64,000 nt of DNA. Source: Trachythela sp. YZ-2020 (taxonomy: Eukaryota; Cnidaria; Anthozoa; Malacalcyonacea; Clavulariidae). The position numbers and the translations under genes were made by a program. Shown one piece after another: positions 55,103-64,000 of the stretch (position 1 is its first letter; each line of letters starts with the position of its first letter). A model generated the notes under the pieces. The model searched no databases. It was not told the origin of the DNA and worked only from the letters and a program-made list of their open reading frames with translations. The stretch spans positions 9,886,001 through 9,950,000 of the forward strand of contig JADLSH010000395.1 in NCBI GenBank assembly GCA_016169945.1, written 5' to 3'.

Positions 55103-56549
55103 GTGAACAAAGATGGGTTGATTGATGAAGGAAACTGGCGCCATCTATGGATGGTGCCCTTCCTCAGGGTGATGCCAGCAGCAGTGGCTGATAAATCAAT
55201 TAAGACTTTCCTACAAGGCCATCAAGTTCAAATGGATTTGCCTATTAAGCCATTTCCACGGCATACATTTATAAGCCAAGCTAAATATTTTTTCAACGCC
55301 AATTTTATGCCGTTCCTCTTGTTTTTAAGTGGCGGAATAGGAGCATTTCACGACGAGAGGATTCTCGCTTCAATTGGTAAAATCCTGCTTAATTATGACA
55401 ATTTTCTTAACTAACATGTTATTGTTAACCTTTTTTGTATAGAAAATTTGTCTTTACAGGCTCGTGTCCAGTACCTACTGCTGTTGGGGATACAGCCAGT
55501 GGGAAATCCACGGCATTAAAGCTTGTAAGCAAACTCATGGGAATGCATGTTGTATCGCAATCATCGGGGGAATTTATAGTGACCGACCTGACGAAAATAA
55601 CAATTCCTTTGTGTTGGGATGACCCAACTCATCCCAGTATTTTACGTCAGCCACTGGTTTCTGTATTCAACGGTCTGGGAAATCAAACGCAAGGAAGAGG
55701 AAATGAAAAGCTTTTAACGTAATTCCTGTTAACGATTAATTTTAAAATGGATGATGATATGAGGCAAAATGTAAAAAGATGTCTTTAAAATACTTTTTTG
55801 AATAAGATGTGGGTAATTGGACAAACAGGGTTATATAATGCAGACGGTCGAAAGCGCAGTGTAGATTGATGTGGAAGTAAGTAAATAAAGAATAAGGATG
55901 CGCAAGTATTATTGAGGATTTATATTACATGGGACGGATCTTCGATTTACCGTGGCGTTGCAGAAATTCTCGACTTTGAATATCAAAAATCGAATATAAA
56001 AAAATTCACTTTCTTTAGATTTACAATCGGGCAGCACATTTATATTTTATAATAGTAAAATATATATATACATGGACTTCAAAATAAGGTCCGGCAGTGA
56101 TGAGAATCAAGCAATTTTTGTGGCCTTACGGACATTTTAAAACGTCAATCGGTTCTCAGACCAAATACTTATCTATCTATTATCACTATTTGATGAAATA
56201 AATCGGTCATAAATACAACGCCACCTGTTTTGTTCTTTTTCAAAATATTCATGAGGCTCTCTGAATTTAAAACACTGTTATATATTCTGAAAAATTTCCT
56301 TAACAGATATTTGTAAATAATGGGTATATATATTATATATTCCATAGATCATTTGAAAGAACTATGCCAATTTGGTTCAACAAACTAATAATTGAAGAAG
56401 ATGGAGTGGCTGGGGATTTTTTGGAATCAAGAGAAAGGATTTTCGCATTAGCAAGTACCCACAGCATCATGGACATTATAGCTATGGGAATAGAAGTCAA
56501 CCAAGAAAACCTGCATCGAGACTTGCAGAAATTTATTCCGTGTCTATAG
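55103..56549 (+). CDS. P-loop NTPase-like gene, three open exons with matching phases
   Basis: Exon 1 is 55103-55376 (acceptor TTGCAG, donor GTAAAA), exon 2 is 55460-55718 (acceptor TTTACAG, donor GTAATT) and exon 3 is 56348-56549 (acceptor CATAG, ending in TAG). The phases fit at both junctions (GGC for Gly, ACA for Thr) and no stop occurs in about 245 codons. Exon 2 holds a Walker A motif, GDTASGKSTALKL. A possible Walker B region is ITIPLCWDDPTH. Exon 3 has SFERTMPIWFNKL, resembling the distal part of primase/helicase-type ATPases. The N-terminal part of the protein is upstream and not assigned. I do not know the family. Confidence 0.6.
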
Positions 56550-56684
56550 ACTGTTCTCACATGAGGTTGGTTAATGAGATGATTTGTGTCATCATAAAAT
56601 ATTATTTGAAAATATGCAGTTACTAGTGTTAAAGGGTATTGGCGATAAAAATTAAATTTGTTTAATTTAAAAGAAAAATCGTAA

Positions 56685-57015
56685 AATTGTAATAGGTCTT
56701 TTACAACTTTTTCGTATCTTTCCTCGTTTTCAAGATATTTCAACTTGTTTCATATACGTCCTGAGCAGGGTACAGTATTTTTGTTCACAAAGCAACATCC
56801 GTTATGAAATGTTCAGTGTCACAAGGCATTTTCTGTGCACAGTTTCAAGTAATTTGGTTTAGCAAATTTAGAGATATAACTGATTTTGCAACGTATGAAA
56901 ATACTGCATCCTGCTCATGACTTAGAGATATTACATATTAAACAAATTGAAATATCTTGAAAACTAAGAAAGATACGAAAAAATTGTAAAGTATCTTTTA
57001 TTACAATTTTATGAG
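56685..57015. mobile_element. Foldback repeat (MITE-like)
   Basis: TTGTAATAGGTCTTTTACAA, TTTTTCGTATCTTTC and TCAAGATATTTCAA on the left are inverted on the right as TTGAAATATCTTGA, GAAAGATACGAAAA and TTTTATTACAA. A shared CCTGAGCAGG/CCTGCTCATG lies nearer the centre. Confidence 0.8.
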
Positions 57016-58004
57016 CTCTTTCAAATTAGGAACTTCGGGCAATTTCTACATGTATTGGTATGAAATGTTCGAGAAAATTCATAGGTTAAGCGAAAAATAG
57101 GATTTAAAAATCAAACAGAATTGCGCTGTTACGCCTCTGTGTTAGCATAAATTAATGTTTGTCTTTGTGTAATATTTTCAAGTAAATAACTTTCAACTTT
57201 CTTAAGAGGGAATGTCCACTAAGACCGAGCAAAATCGAGAATACGTGACACATCGAAATTCTTCTTATTTCTTCCAGTCATAGCCTAATGTGTACTTAGA
57301 AACGTGGTGGGGTTTGTTTCTTGAACTATTATTTTAAACGCCGAGAAATTATCAAAACCTTGCTCTACTCAATTCACATCGTAGGAAGCCTCAATTTGAG
57401 TTCTTAAACATGTTTATAAGATGTTTGTGAACAATGTGAGAATGATTCGTAATCGTTGAAACGATGTTTCAAAGTCATGGCAGGGGGGGTGAAAATTAAT
57501 TTTACCTCCCCTGTAAATCTCTGATTTCCTTGAAATTTTGAGAATTGAAAGAGCAAATGTTGCTCTTTAATCTGATGTAAAAATTATTTTTGGGCTTTTT
57601 GTTATCGCGGAATTATAATGACCTAAATATCAGCAAAATCACCCATACTAGACATTCAAGATTTTCTACATTTGTACTTGTTTTTCTTGCTATTTGGATA
57701 TGAAATATGAAATATAAAATAGAGATAATTTGAAACTAGTTTGCATGTTTATCGGCTTTTTACATAAATATTAAACTGAAGTGAAGCGTGTGCTCGTGAA
57801 CAATTAATTAACTTAATTTAAACTGCATTAATTAACAAATAATGTAAACTATAAATACATGTATACCCGATTGCTTGATTCAATCATGCAACTAATTTTA
57901 TTTTCTATTGTTTTATACAAAGAAAAAGTACTTCTTTTTACCATTACAAATTATTTTCCAAAAATTAAAAATTTCGCTCAAAATTTGGGAAAAAAATTTG
58001 CAAT

Positions 58005-59830
58005 CTAAATCTGCACCATAGAGGAGTGTCTCATAAAAGTTCTAGTGCACCCTTCCTCAGGACACATAAACAGATCGCCGTCACTTGATGCTACATGTCT
58101 CAGTTCTAAGTCGTCCAGGTCCCAGGTCATACGCTTTCCATACTCACATCCCCTTTGACATTGTAGAGGGTGTTCACACCATCGAGCTTGTAAGCAGGCA
58201 TTGTATGAATGGTCACTCACTCGCACAGGCTGACACTGAGGGATGGTATACTGTTGGACGATAGCATGGCTTCACACATTTGTGCAGGGGTTTCTATGTC
58301 ATGCCCTGAGTTGAGGTATAGCTGCATGTAGGCTTTAATGGTTGCTGCCTTCTGGTCACATGCACCTTTTCCACCTTGGGGATCAGAAAAATCCAGCCTT
58401 TTTATTTTTATGCCATGCTCTTTGCCTGCGCAGATTATTGTGGGACCGCTGTGATAACAGCCAGCATTGTCTTGCCGGTCTTGTCAGGCATGGCATGGTA
58501 TTCTCTAGCTGTTTAACGACATATTCCATCACCGCTATGACCGCGCAGAGGTCCTGACTACAAGTCTGAAAGACATGAACAAAAGGTAACATTTGGAGTT
58601 GGTTGCTAACCTTCCTGAAGGCTACACTGATATGCCAAGGGATACCGCATTTACCAAACCAATCAGTTTGGCTTTCGTGGTATTTTCTAGGCAGATACTT
58701 CATACCCCAGTCCTGGACAACTAACACAGATGATTCATTAAGTGTTTCCAGTACATCAATCCTTGCTACATCTTGGTGAATATGTGCGACTTCCATGCAA
58801 AAATGTTTGTTTTAGCATGCCTCACAGTGAATATTAGCACTGGGTAGCAAATTACCACCTTGGGTGGTAAGTGCTAACTCTATTTCACCAATGGTCGATA
58901 CTAACTGATCACATCGATTGCACACGTCTTCTGGCTATGGTCACATTTATCCTGAAAGTCTTCTTCATTTGGGTCGCTTAGAGCAAAGAGCCTGCAATGA
59001 TCTGCCACGGTAGAACCCTGAGACACGTGCACCTGTAAAAAGAGCCAAAATAATATACTTTTACATGCATATGGAAGAGCATCGCCTTAGGGTGCAAATA
59101 ATTACAATGATTATGCACTGTAGACGTTTTCTTCTATATGACATAATAATTTTTAATAGCTGTAAGGACAATACATTTGGAACTCAAATTCCAATCTATC
59201 ACTGCCTTCAATTCCTTCTCAAAGGATATTCTCTTTATCATATGACAAAAAACTTGGCAAGTAGAAAAAACTTTTTCACAGAGTCTAATGCCAATGACAA
59301 ACAAATTTATCTTACCTTGTAATCACTTTTAAGATAACGCTTTGCAGCTCGCAGGCGAATCTGCATGTCCTTAGTCCATCCCATTCCTTGACCTGCATCT
59401 CCAAGTCTTTTCTACTACGTCAGCCAAATCTTCAACTGCTTGCGCACCTGCCAAGGTTACATAATCTAGTCGTTGAAGTGACTTGCGGGTCGAGGCGTGT
59501 CTTCCAATGGTTGGCTTCATTGTAACACTCACCAAGTGCCTCCATCATGTCTCGTCCACGGTGTCTCCTTCGGAATCTTCATCGTTTGAAAAATGTTTAC
59601 GAAGCACAGCAGAGGAGCACAGTGTTCTGTAAAGAGACCCTGACTAATTTCAAACTATATCCTTTACTATTGCAGCCACGCCTAGTCCAGCTTTACAAGT
59701 ATAATAGCACTTTGTTCGCTCACTGGCCTTTTTGCTGGAGTCTTCAGTTGAGGGAATGTAAAAACTCCCTCCTGGTGTAATAGGGATACTGTGGGTTGGG
59801 CAATCTTCGTCCTGTATAATTTAAATTAGG
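58005..59830 (-). pseudogene. Zinc-finger/transposase-like gene of the TTAA element, broken
   Basis: Minus-strand reading passes several exons: PTHSIPITPGGSFYIPS (about 59800); GRDMMEALGECYNEANHWK then LDYVTLAGAQAVEDLADVV; RLRAAKRYLKSDYK with donor GTAAGA (59318); and, after acceptor TTTACAG (59037), VHVSQGSTVADHCRLFALSD. The core follows: VLVVQDWGMKYLPRKYHESQ, WFGKCGIPWHISVAFR and DNAGCYHSGPTI, then KRLDFSDPQGGKGACDQKAA. It ends in a C2H2 zinc finger (CPEEGCTRTFMRHSSM). Frameshifts and stops are frequent. The aspartates in VQDW, DNAGCYH and DFSDPQGGKG may be catalytic, which is inference. Confidence 0.65.
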
Positions 59831-60735
59831 TAAACTATAAGCACTTTTTGAGGGACCTATTGCCAAAAAGAATAGAAATCTTGACTAAATCGTCTTCTGG
59901 AAGAATCATGGTTTTAAAATTTCTGCTTTACAACAATTTCGCAGCCTTAAATCAGGTGACAAAATGAAGTAACTAGGGTTGGGATTAAGTTCGGATTTGG
60001 GTTAGGATCAGGGTTAAAGTTAGGATTAGTTATTAGTATTGCTAGGATTAGGAATAGTTTAAGGGAAGAAATTGCTGGAGTTACAACTGAGGAAGCTTAC
60101 ATAGAAATTAAGTTCTATTGTCGCTCAGCGCATACAAGTATATGAAAAAACACTCTACATGCAATAAGAGTTCTATTGAGATTTTACGACTTGCTGCTAA
60201 AGAGTTGTTCTTTACTTATTTACGAATCACAATATATGATATTAGAGACTAAAGAGATTTTGAATTACCAATGTTATGTTATCAATCCCTTCGGTAATAT
60301 GTGCAATACTCATACTCGGAGTACTTGGATGCTTCTCAGAATGCGATAAGCCTTTTTAAATAAGAATCGACAAACGTAACAAGAACGAGCCTGAAATTGC
60401 GCAAAAATGTAGGTCTTCTAATAATAAAATACAACAAACTAAGCCTGGGCAAACATTTACTGGTGCTTTTTACAAAAGTGTACAAGATGTGCAAATGCAT
60501 TATCGTTTAACTCAGAATTTCATTAATAATTGATTAATCCAGAATTTAATTGATAACTGATTTAACCTGATTATATCATGGCAATAACTTATCCGTCTGA
60601 ATGGTTTGTCGTGTATCAAACTGAATACAACAATTTTGGACTTGTTCTTAACGTCAAGTACAAATCTTTAAAATTTTGACTGTCTAGTCTGCGGTGCCTT
60701 ATTGTTCGGAGATGTTGACAGGTTTATGTTGTGAT
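59831..60735. other. Non-coding interior of the TTAA element
   Basis: AT-rich; a short GGTTAGGATT-type degenerate repeat lies at 59970-60060. No gene is seen. Confidence 0.45.
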
Positions 60736-61449
60736 TTTCCCAATATTTAGGTCAGTATAATTCCACGATAACAAAAAGCCCGAAAATAATTTTTATATCA
60801 GGTGAAAGAGCAACATTAGCTCTTTCAATTCTCAAGATTTGAAGGAAATCAGAGATTTACCGGGAAGGTAAAAGTAATTTTCAAAAAGAGTACCAAATTA
60901 GAAGTGCAAAATAAGGCAGTTTTACCCCCTGCCATGATTTGAAACATCGCTTCAACGATTGCAAATCATTCTCACATTGTTCACAAACATCTTATAAACA
61001 TGTTTAAGAACTCAAATTGAGGCTTCCTACGATGTGAATTGAGTAGAACGAAGTTTTCGAGAGGTTATGACACACACAGATTTTGGCTAATTTCACGAAT
61101 CTCGGGCCCGGGTCAGGTTTTGATAATTTTTTCGGCGTTTAAAATAATATTTCAGGAAAAAAACCCCACCACGTTTCTAAGTATACATTAGGCTATGACT
61201 GGACGAAATAAGAAGAATTTTGATTTTTCATCATGTGCCACATGTTGCTCGGCGATAGTCAACATTTCCTCTTAACATATGTATCTTCATGTCAATAGTT
61301 TGAACTTCTCCCTCTCTGTTGTATATATATAATATATATATGAATATAACTGTCAAGTTCAAAATCATATAGACTATGGAGTGCTCAATACCAAGGCAGA
61401 GCGAAATAGTAAAACAAAATAAAGTACAAACCCGAACTACTTCATTAAA

Positions 61450-61515
61450 ATTTTATTTCACTACAAATCTGTTTCGTATGGCAAGCCGAGCCTACCACAC
61501 TCATCAGGTGAATAT
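61450..61515 (-). ncRNA. Full three-helix hammerhead ribozyme
   Basis: The minus-strand RNA has CUGAUGA (61507-61501), helix II GUGUGGUAGGC/GCUUGCCAUAC with a UCG loop (11 pairs including three G-U), and GAAA. Helix III is ACA/UGU with a GAUU loop, the cleavage triplet is GUA (61464-61462), and helix I is UUCAC/GUGAA. All invariant core residues are present and the three helices close. Such ribozymes occur in the terminal repeats of Penelope-like elements and in retrozymes; neither is identified next to it here. Confidence 0.85.
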
Positions 61516-61608
61516 TGCAACTGATTTTTTTAACGCTAAGAAATTTGAATTAGGATTAATCTATAAAACAGATGACTCATTACAAATATGTACACATACC
61601 TAACTGTT

Positions 61609-61831
61609 ATAAATGTCTGTTAATTGTTTGTTAGTGGTTGCTTAGTAAATGTTTCTCCCTGTGTCTGTGTTACCCGTTCAACTATCACACAAAATACTAC
61701 ATTTTGTTGGTTTAAGTATCGTTTTAATAAAGCTAGTAAAAAGTACAAAATTCAAGCATGCTGCCGAGTCACATGACTATCTTTTTCCAGGGTACCCAAG
61801 ACAGAGTGATCTAAATTGGTCACGTCACACA
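61609..61831 (-). repeat. 3' LTR of gypsy 2 (outer limit approximate)
   Basis: On the minus strand a polypurine tract (CTTTTTAGGAGGGGAG, 61847-61832) is followed by TGTGTGACGTGACC, the expected TG start of an LTR, at 61831. The far end is only guessed from a TGT near 61609. The second LTR is outside the window. Confidence 0.45.
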
Positions 61832-62392
61832 CTCCCCTCCTAAAAAGAGTGTTCTCTAACATTAAGATGTGAATGGTAACGAATCCAAGTGGATTTAGTT
61901 CTATTATAAACAATATTGTTCGAGTCCTTCATGTTCTTCAAATCAAATTATTAGGAATTTGCTGCTTACTGGCCGGGCAAACAACATCTTTGTCTGATAT
62001 CTTTACTTTGTCGATTCCCTTTTCAGGTAATAGCTAACAACTCTTCAATACTTCTGCATCGTAACAGGTCTTAAAGTAGCATATTTCTACTTATTATCGT
62101 AAAGTTCAAAACCAAATACTAATAATTATTATACATTTAAACGTCTAGTAACCCATGTTAAATCGCGTTAAATAATGTGAGTTCCAATGACGCATACTTT
62201 GTCGTGTTGGTGGGGCAGGTGGGTGTATTGGTTATTCATTTTGTTGCTCTTCCAGCTACATGTTCAGGTTAGGCTCCTGAGTGTTCTCTGCTGCTTGGTT
62301 TTGTGATATATCGTCTGTTGGACCCACCGTATCAGGTTCACTTCGGTCATCCACTACGTTTCCTTGTAATTAATAATTTTCAAACTTTATCT

Positions 62393-63420
62393 GTTCAGGT
62401 AATATTTGAATCAAAATCTCAGAGTCATCACTCTCACTTTCACACAGTTCTTCTGTTCCGTGTGCAGTTTCAATTGGGCCTTTGTCCTTCTTTTGGACGT
62501 TTTTTTTACTTGTTTTTTCTTGTGGTTCCGGTGTGAGTGGTAGGAAATCGCACAGTAACAAGATATTCCGATGAAGTAATCGTTTCCTTCTGTCTTTCGC
62601 CTTCTGGTTTCACTTCATACACTGGACTGTCCGGCATGCAATTTACGACAATGTGAATGTCTTTCTCCCAGTGCGATCTCAACTTCCCTGCATCACCCCA
62701 TTCACTTAAATTCCTTACTAGTACACAATCACCAGGCTTTAACATAGAATATCTCGCACCTTTATCATGTCTCTTTCCTTTTGAACTGTTCTTAATAGCA
62801 TGTTCACTGGCGAAAGTATAAGCATCATTCATTGCACTAGACCACTTTTTCACATAATCTTTGTGGTTGAGTCTGTCTTCAACTTTGTTACAGCCAAACA
62901 TCAAATCTATCGGTAATCTTGGAGAACGACCGAAAAGTAGGAAAAATGGTAAAAAACTGGTAGCATCATTTCTCGTGCAATTATATGCGTGTACAACTTT
63001 CGAGACATGTTGGTCCCATCGTTTTTTCTGATTCTCTGGCAATGTCTTTAGCATGGACAAAAGCGTTCTATTGAATCTTTCTGCTTTACCGTTGCCTTGT
63101 GGGTGATACAGTGTTGTTCTCGATCGAATTATCCCACACGATTTTTCTAATTGATAAAATAATTTATTCTCAAACTCCCGTCCCTGATCATGTAGAATCC
63201 GGCTTGGAAATCCATATTTAAGAATAAAATCGTTGTACAGTTTTTATGCGGCGGTTCGCGCTTCTTTATTCCTGGTTGGATACGCTTGTGCGAACCGAGT
63301 AAAGTCATTGACTATTACGAGAATGTATTCGTAACCGCCAGTGCTTTGTTCAAGGTGTAGGAAATCCGTTGAGACGAGTTCAAGTGGCACATAAGTAGTT
63401 ATATTTTGCAATGGGAGCAC
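62393..63420 (-). pseudogene. gypsy 2 integrase core and C-terminal domain
   Basis: [18 protein letters not shown] (about 63310-63260) and LHDQGREFENKLF (about 63200-63160) give two of the acidic residues. GNGKAERFNRTLLSMLKTLP (about 63105-63045) gives the third. The open frame 63060-62506 reads KRWDQHVSKVVHAYNCTRND and FGRSPRLPIDLMFG. A shift near 62590 is needed to reach the natural C-terminus LLHRNILLLCDFLPLTPEPQ (62590-62393). Confidence 0.88.
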
Positions 63421-64000
63421 ACATTTTCTTCGCTGGAGCTCGTTGTTTCACACAGCTACATTCCTTGGTTACAAAGTGCGTAATGTTCCTTTGCATGTGC
63501 GGCCAAAAGAACCTTTCCCTTGCAAGTTCAACTACTCCTCAATATTCTGTTAGTTCCTATTTCTAATATTTTCCATTCTCTCAGCAAGGTTTTAGCTTCT
63601 GGTGTTAGATGGTTTATCTCTTCCTCTGTCGGTATGTGTTCTTTGCCTTTAACGTGCGGACTTTCCTGATGCACAGGTCGCTGTCTTGAGCTCGTATAAC
63701 TTTGTCAGGGTCCAATTTTTGTAATGCACTTAATTCGGGTATTAATTCGTTTGTGTTCAGTACCTCGGGATTTGCTGTGATCGCATTAATCCACGGTTCT
63801 TGTACCTGAATTCCAATCATACACGCTTGTATGCTACCTTGCGAGGTTTCTTTGGTGCACAATTTCATATATTCATCTATGTCCATTGGCATTCTCGATA
63901 AGGCATCTGCGTCCTTGTTTGCTGCTCCAGGTCTATATTTGATGGTAAAGTTGTAGTCCGCTAATTCTGCGACCCAACAGTGCCCTGTTGCATTTAATTT
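63421..64000 (-). pseudogene. gypsy 2 RNase H tail and integrase zinc-binding region
   Basis: Positions 63990-63895 read YNFTIKYRPGAANKDADALS, the end of RNase H. They run into the linker frame 63892-63614 (MPMDIDEYMKLCTKE ... ALQKLDPDKVIRAQ). The zinc-binding part (63600-63421) is visible only in broken frames near [15 protein letters not shown]. The upstream pol is beyond the window. Confidence 0.85.

Larger units (their letters stand above)
57206..61271. mobile_element. TTAA-flanked DNA transposon with long inverted repeats (Kolobok-like?)
   Basis: TTAA at 57202-57205 and 61272-61275 flanks the termini GAGGGAATGT and the reverse complement of GAGGAAATGT. The inverted repeats are about 440 bp (57206-57643) and 536 bp (60736-61271), the right arm carrying an extra segment. 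A broken gene on the minus strand occupies 58005-59830. TTAA duplication plus long repeats fits Kolobok or piggyBac; Kolobok is my preference, by inference only. Confidence 0.82.
61609..64000 (-). mobile_element. Ty3/gypsy retrotransposon 2, 3' part, truncated by the window edge
   Basis: From 64000 downward: RNase H tail, integrase zinc module, DDE core, integrase C-terminus, polypurine tract and LTR. It belongs to a different lineage from gypsy 1, since the integrase sequences differ clearly. Several frameshifts make it inactive. Confidence 0.88.

Noticed and set aside
1..64000. CRISPR arrays, operons, bacterial promoters and rRNA or tRNA genes
   Set aside because: The sequence is eukaryotic and transposon-rich. 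No regularly spaced short repeats of CRISPR type and no recognisable cloverleaf were seen by eye; a dedicated tRNA scan was not possible.

Overview
This is a eukaryotic, AT-rich, intron-bearing window that consists almost entirely of transposable elements nested in one another. I see no bacterial gene organisation. I recognise no tRNA or rRNA gene and no well-known single-copy host gene. The mixture of Penelope-like elements with hammerhead ribozymes, ISL2EU with a YqaJ partner, Harbinger with a Myb partner, CR1/L2-like LINEs, gypsy and BEL/Pao elements fits an invertebrate metazoan. A cnidarian is my first guess, but this is inference because no marker gene settles it.

Layout. 1-8.3 kb: a dead Ty3/gypsy element on the minus strand. 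Its reverse transcriptase is split by a 3.3 kb hAT transposon (2524-5855) with an exact 8-bp target duplication. 8.3-9.7 kb: the 5' half of a CR1/L2-like LINE (-), abutting the gypsy gag region. 9.8-12.5 kb: a Myb-gene tail exon, then a Penelope-like element (+) split by a BEL/Pao pol fragment (-). 12.6-17.8 kb: a Harbinger element with a Myb/SANT pseudogene (+) and a transposase relic (-). Its Myb gene is invaded by a 2943-bp foldback element flanked by TA (13517-16459), which carries an apparently intact three-exon gene for a SAM-like, cysteine-cluster and coiled-coil protein. 18-21.5 kb: MITEs, a minus-strand hammerhead motif, an unknown ORF and a BEL/Pao gag-protease fragment. 21.96-26.65 kb: a nearly complete ISL2EU element with ~790-bp inverted repeats and convergent THAP-transposase and SWIM/YqaJ genes.

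27.8-29.9 kb: a second Harbinger element. 30-38.5 kb: repeat-rich DNA with an acidic repeat ORF, traces of a protein-primed DNA polymerase B, and a TTAA-flanked 2.8 kb non-autonomous element. 38.5-43.05 kb: a second Penelope-like element (+) with a hammerhead motif and a 372-bp tandem repeat, bracketed by copies of one minisatellite. 43.3-43.7 kb: possible secreted-protein exons. 46.6-50.5 kb: a degraded LINE (+) with a pogo-like MITE in its 3' tail, followed by an orphan long-inverted-repeat element (50.55-52.83 kb) and nested hAT MITEs.

55.1-56.55 kb: three open exons with matching splice phases encoding a Walker-A NTPase-like protein. 57.2-61.27 kb: a TTAA-flanked long-inverted-repeat transposon with a broken minus-strand zinc-finger/transposase-like gene. 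61.45 kb: a full three-helix hammerhead ribozyme on the minus strand. 61.6-64 kb: the 3' end of a second gypsy element (-).

Most coding sequences are pseudogenes. Those that still read cleanly are the foldback cargo gene (14354-15997), the P-loop exons, and the identical 29-codon leader ORFs in both ISL2EU inverted repeats. The strongest candidates for something undescribed are the foldback element with its intact SAM gene, the P-loop gene, and the hammerhead-bearing retroelement termini.
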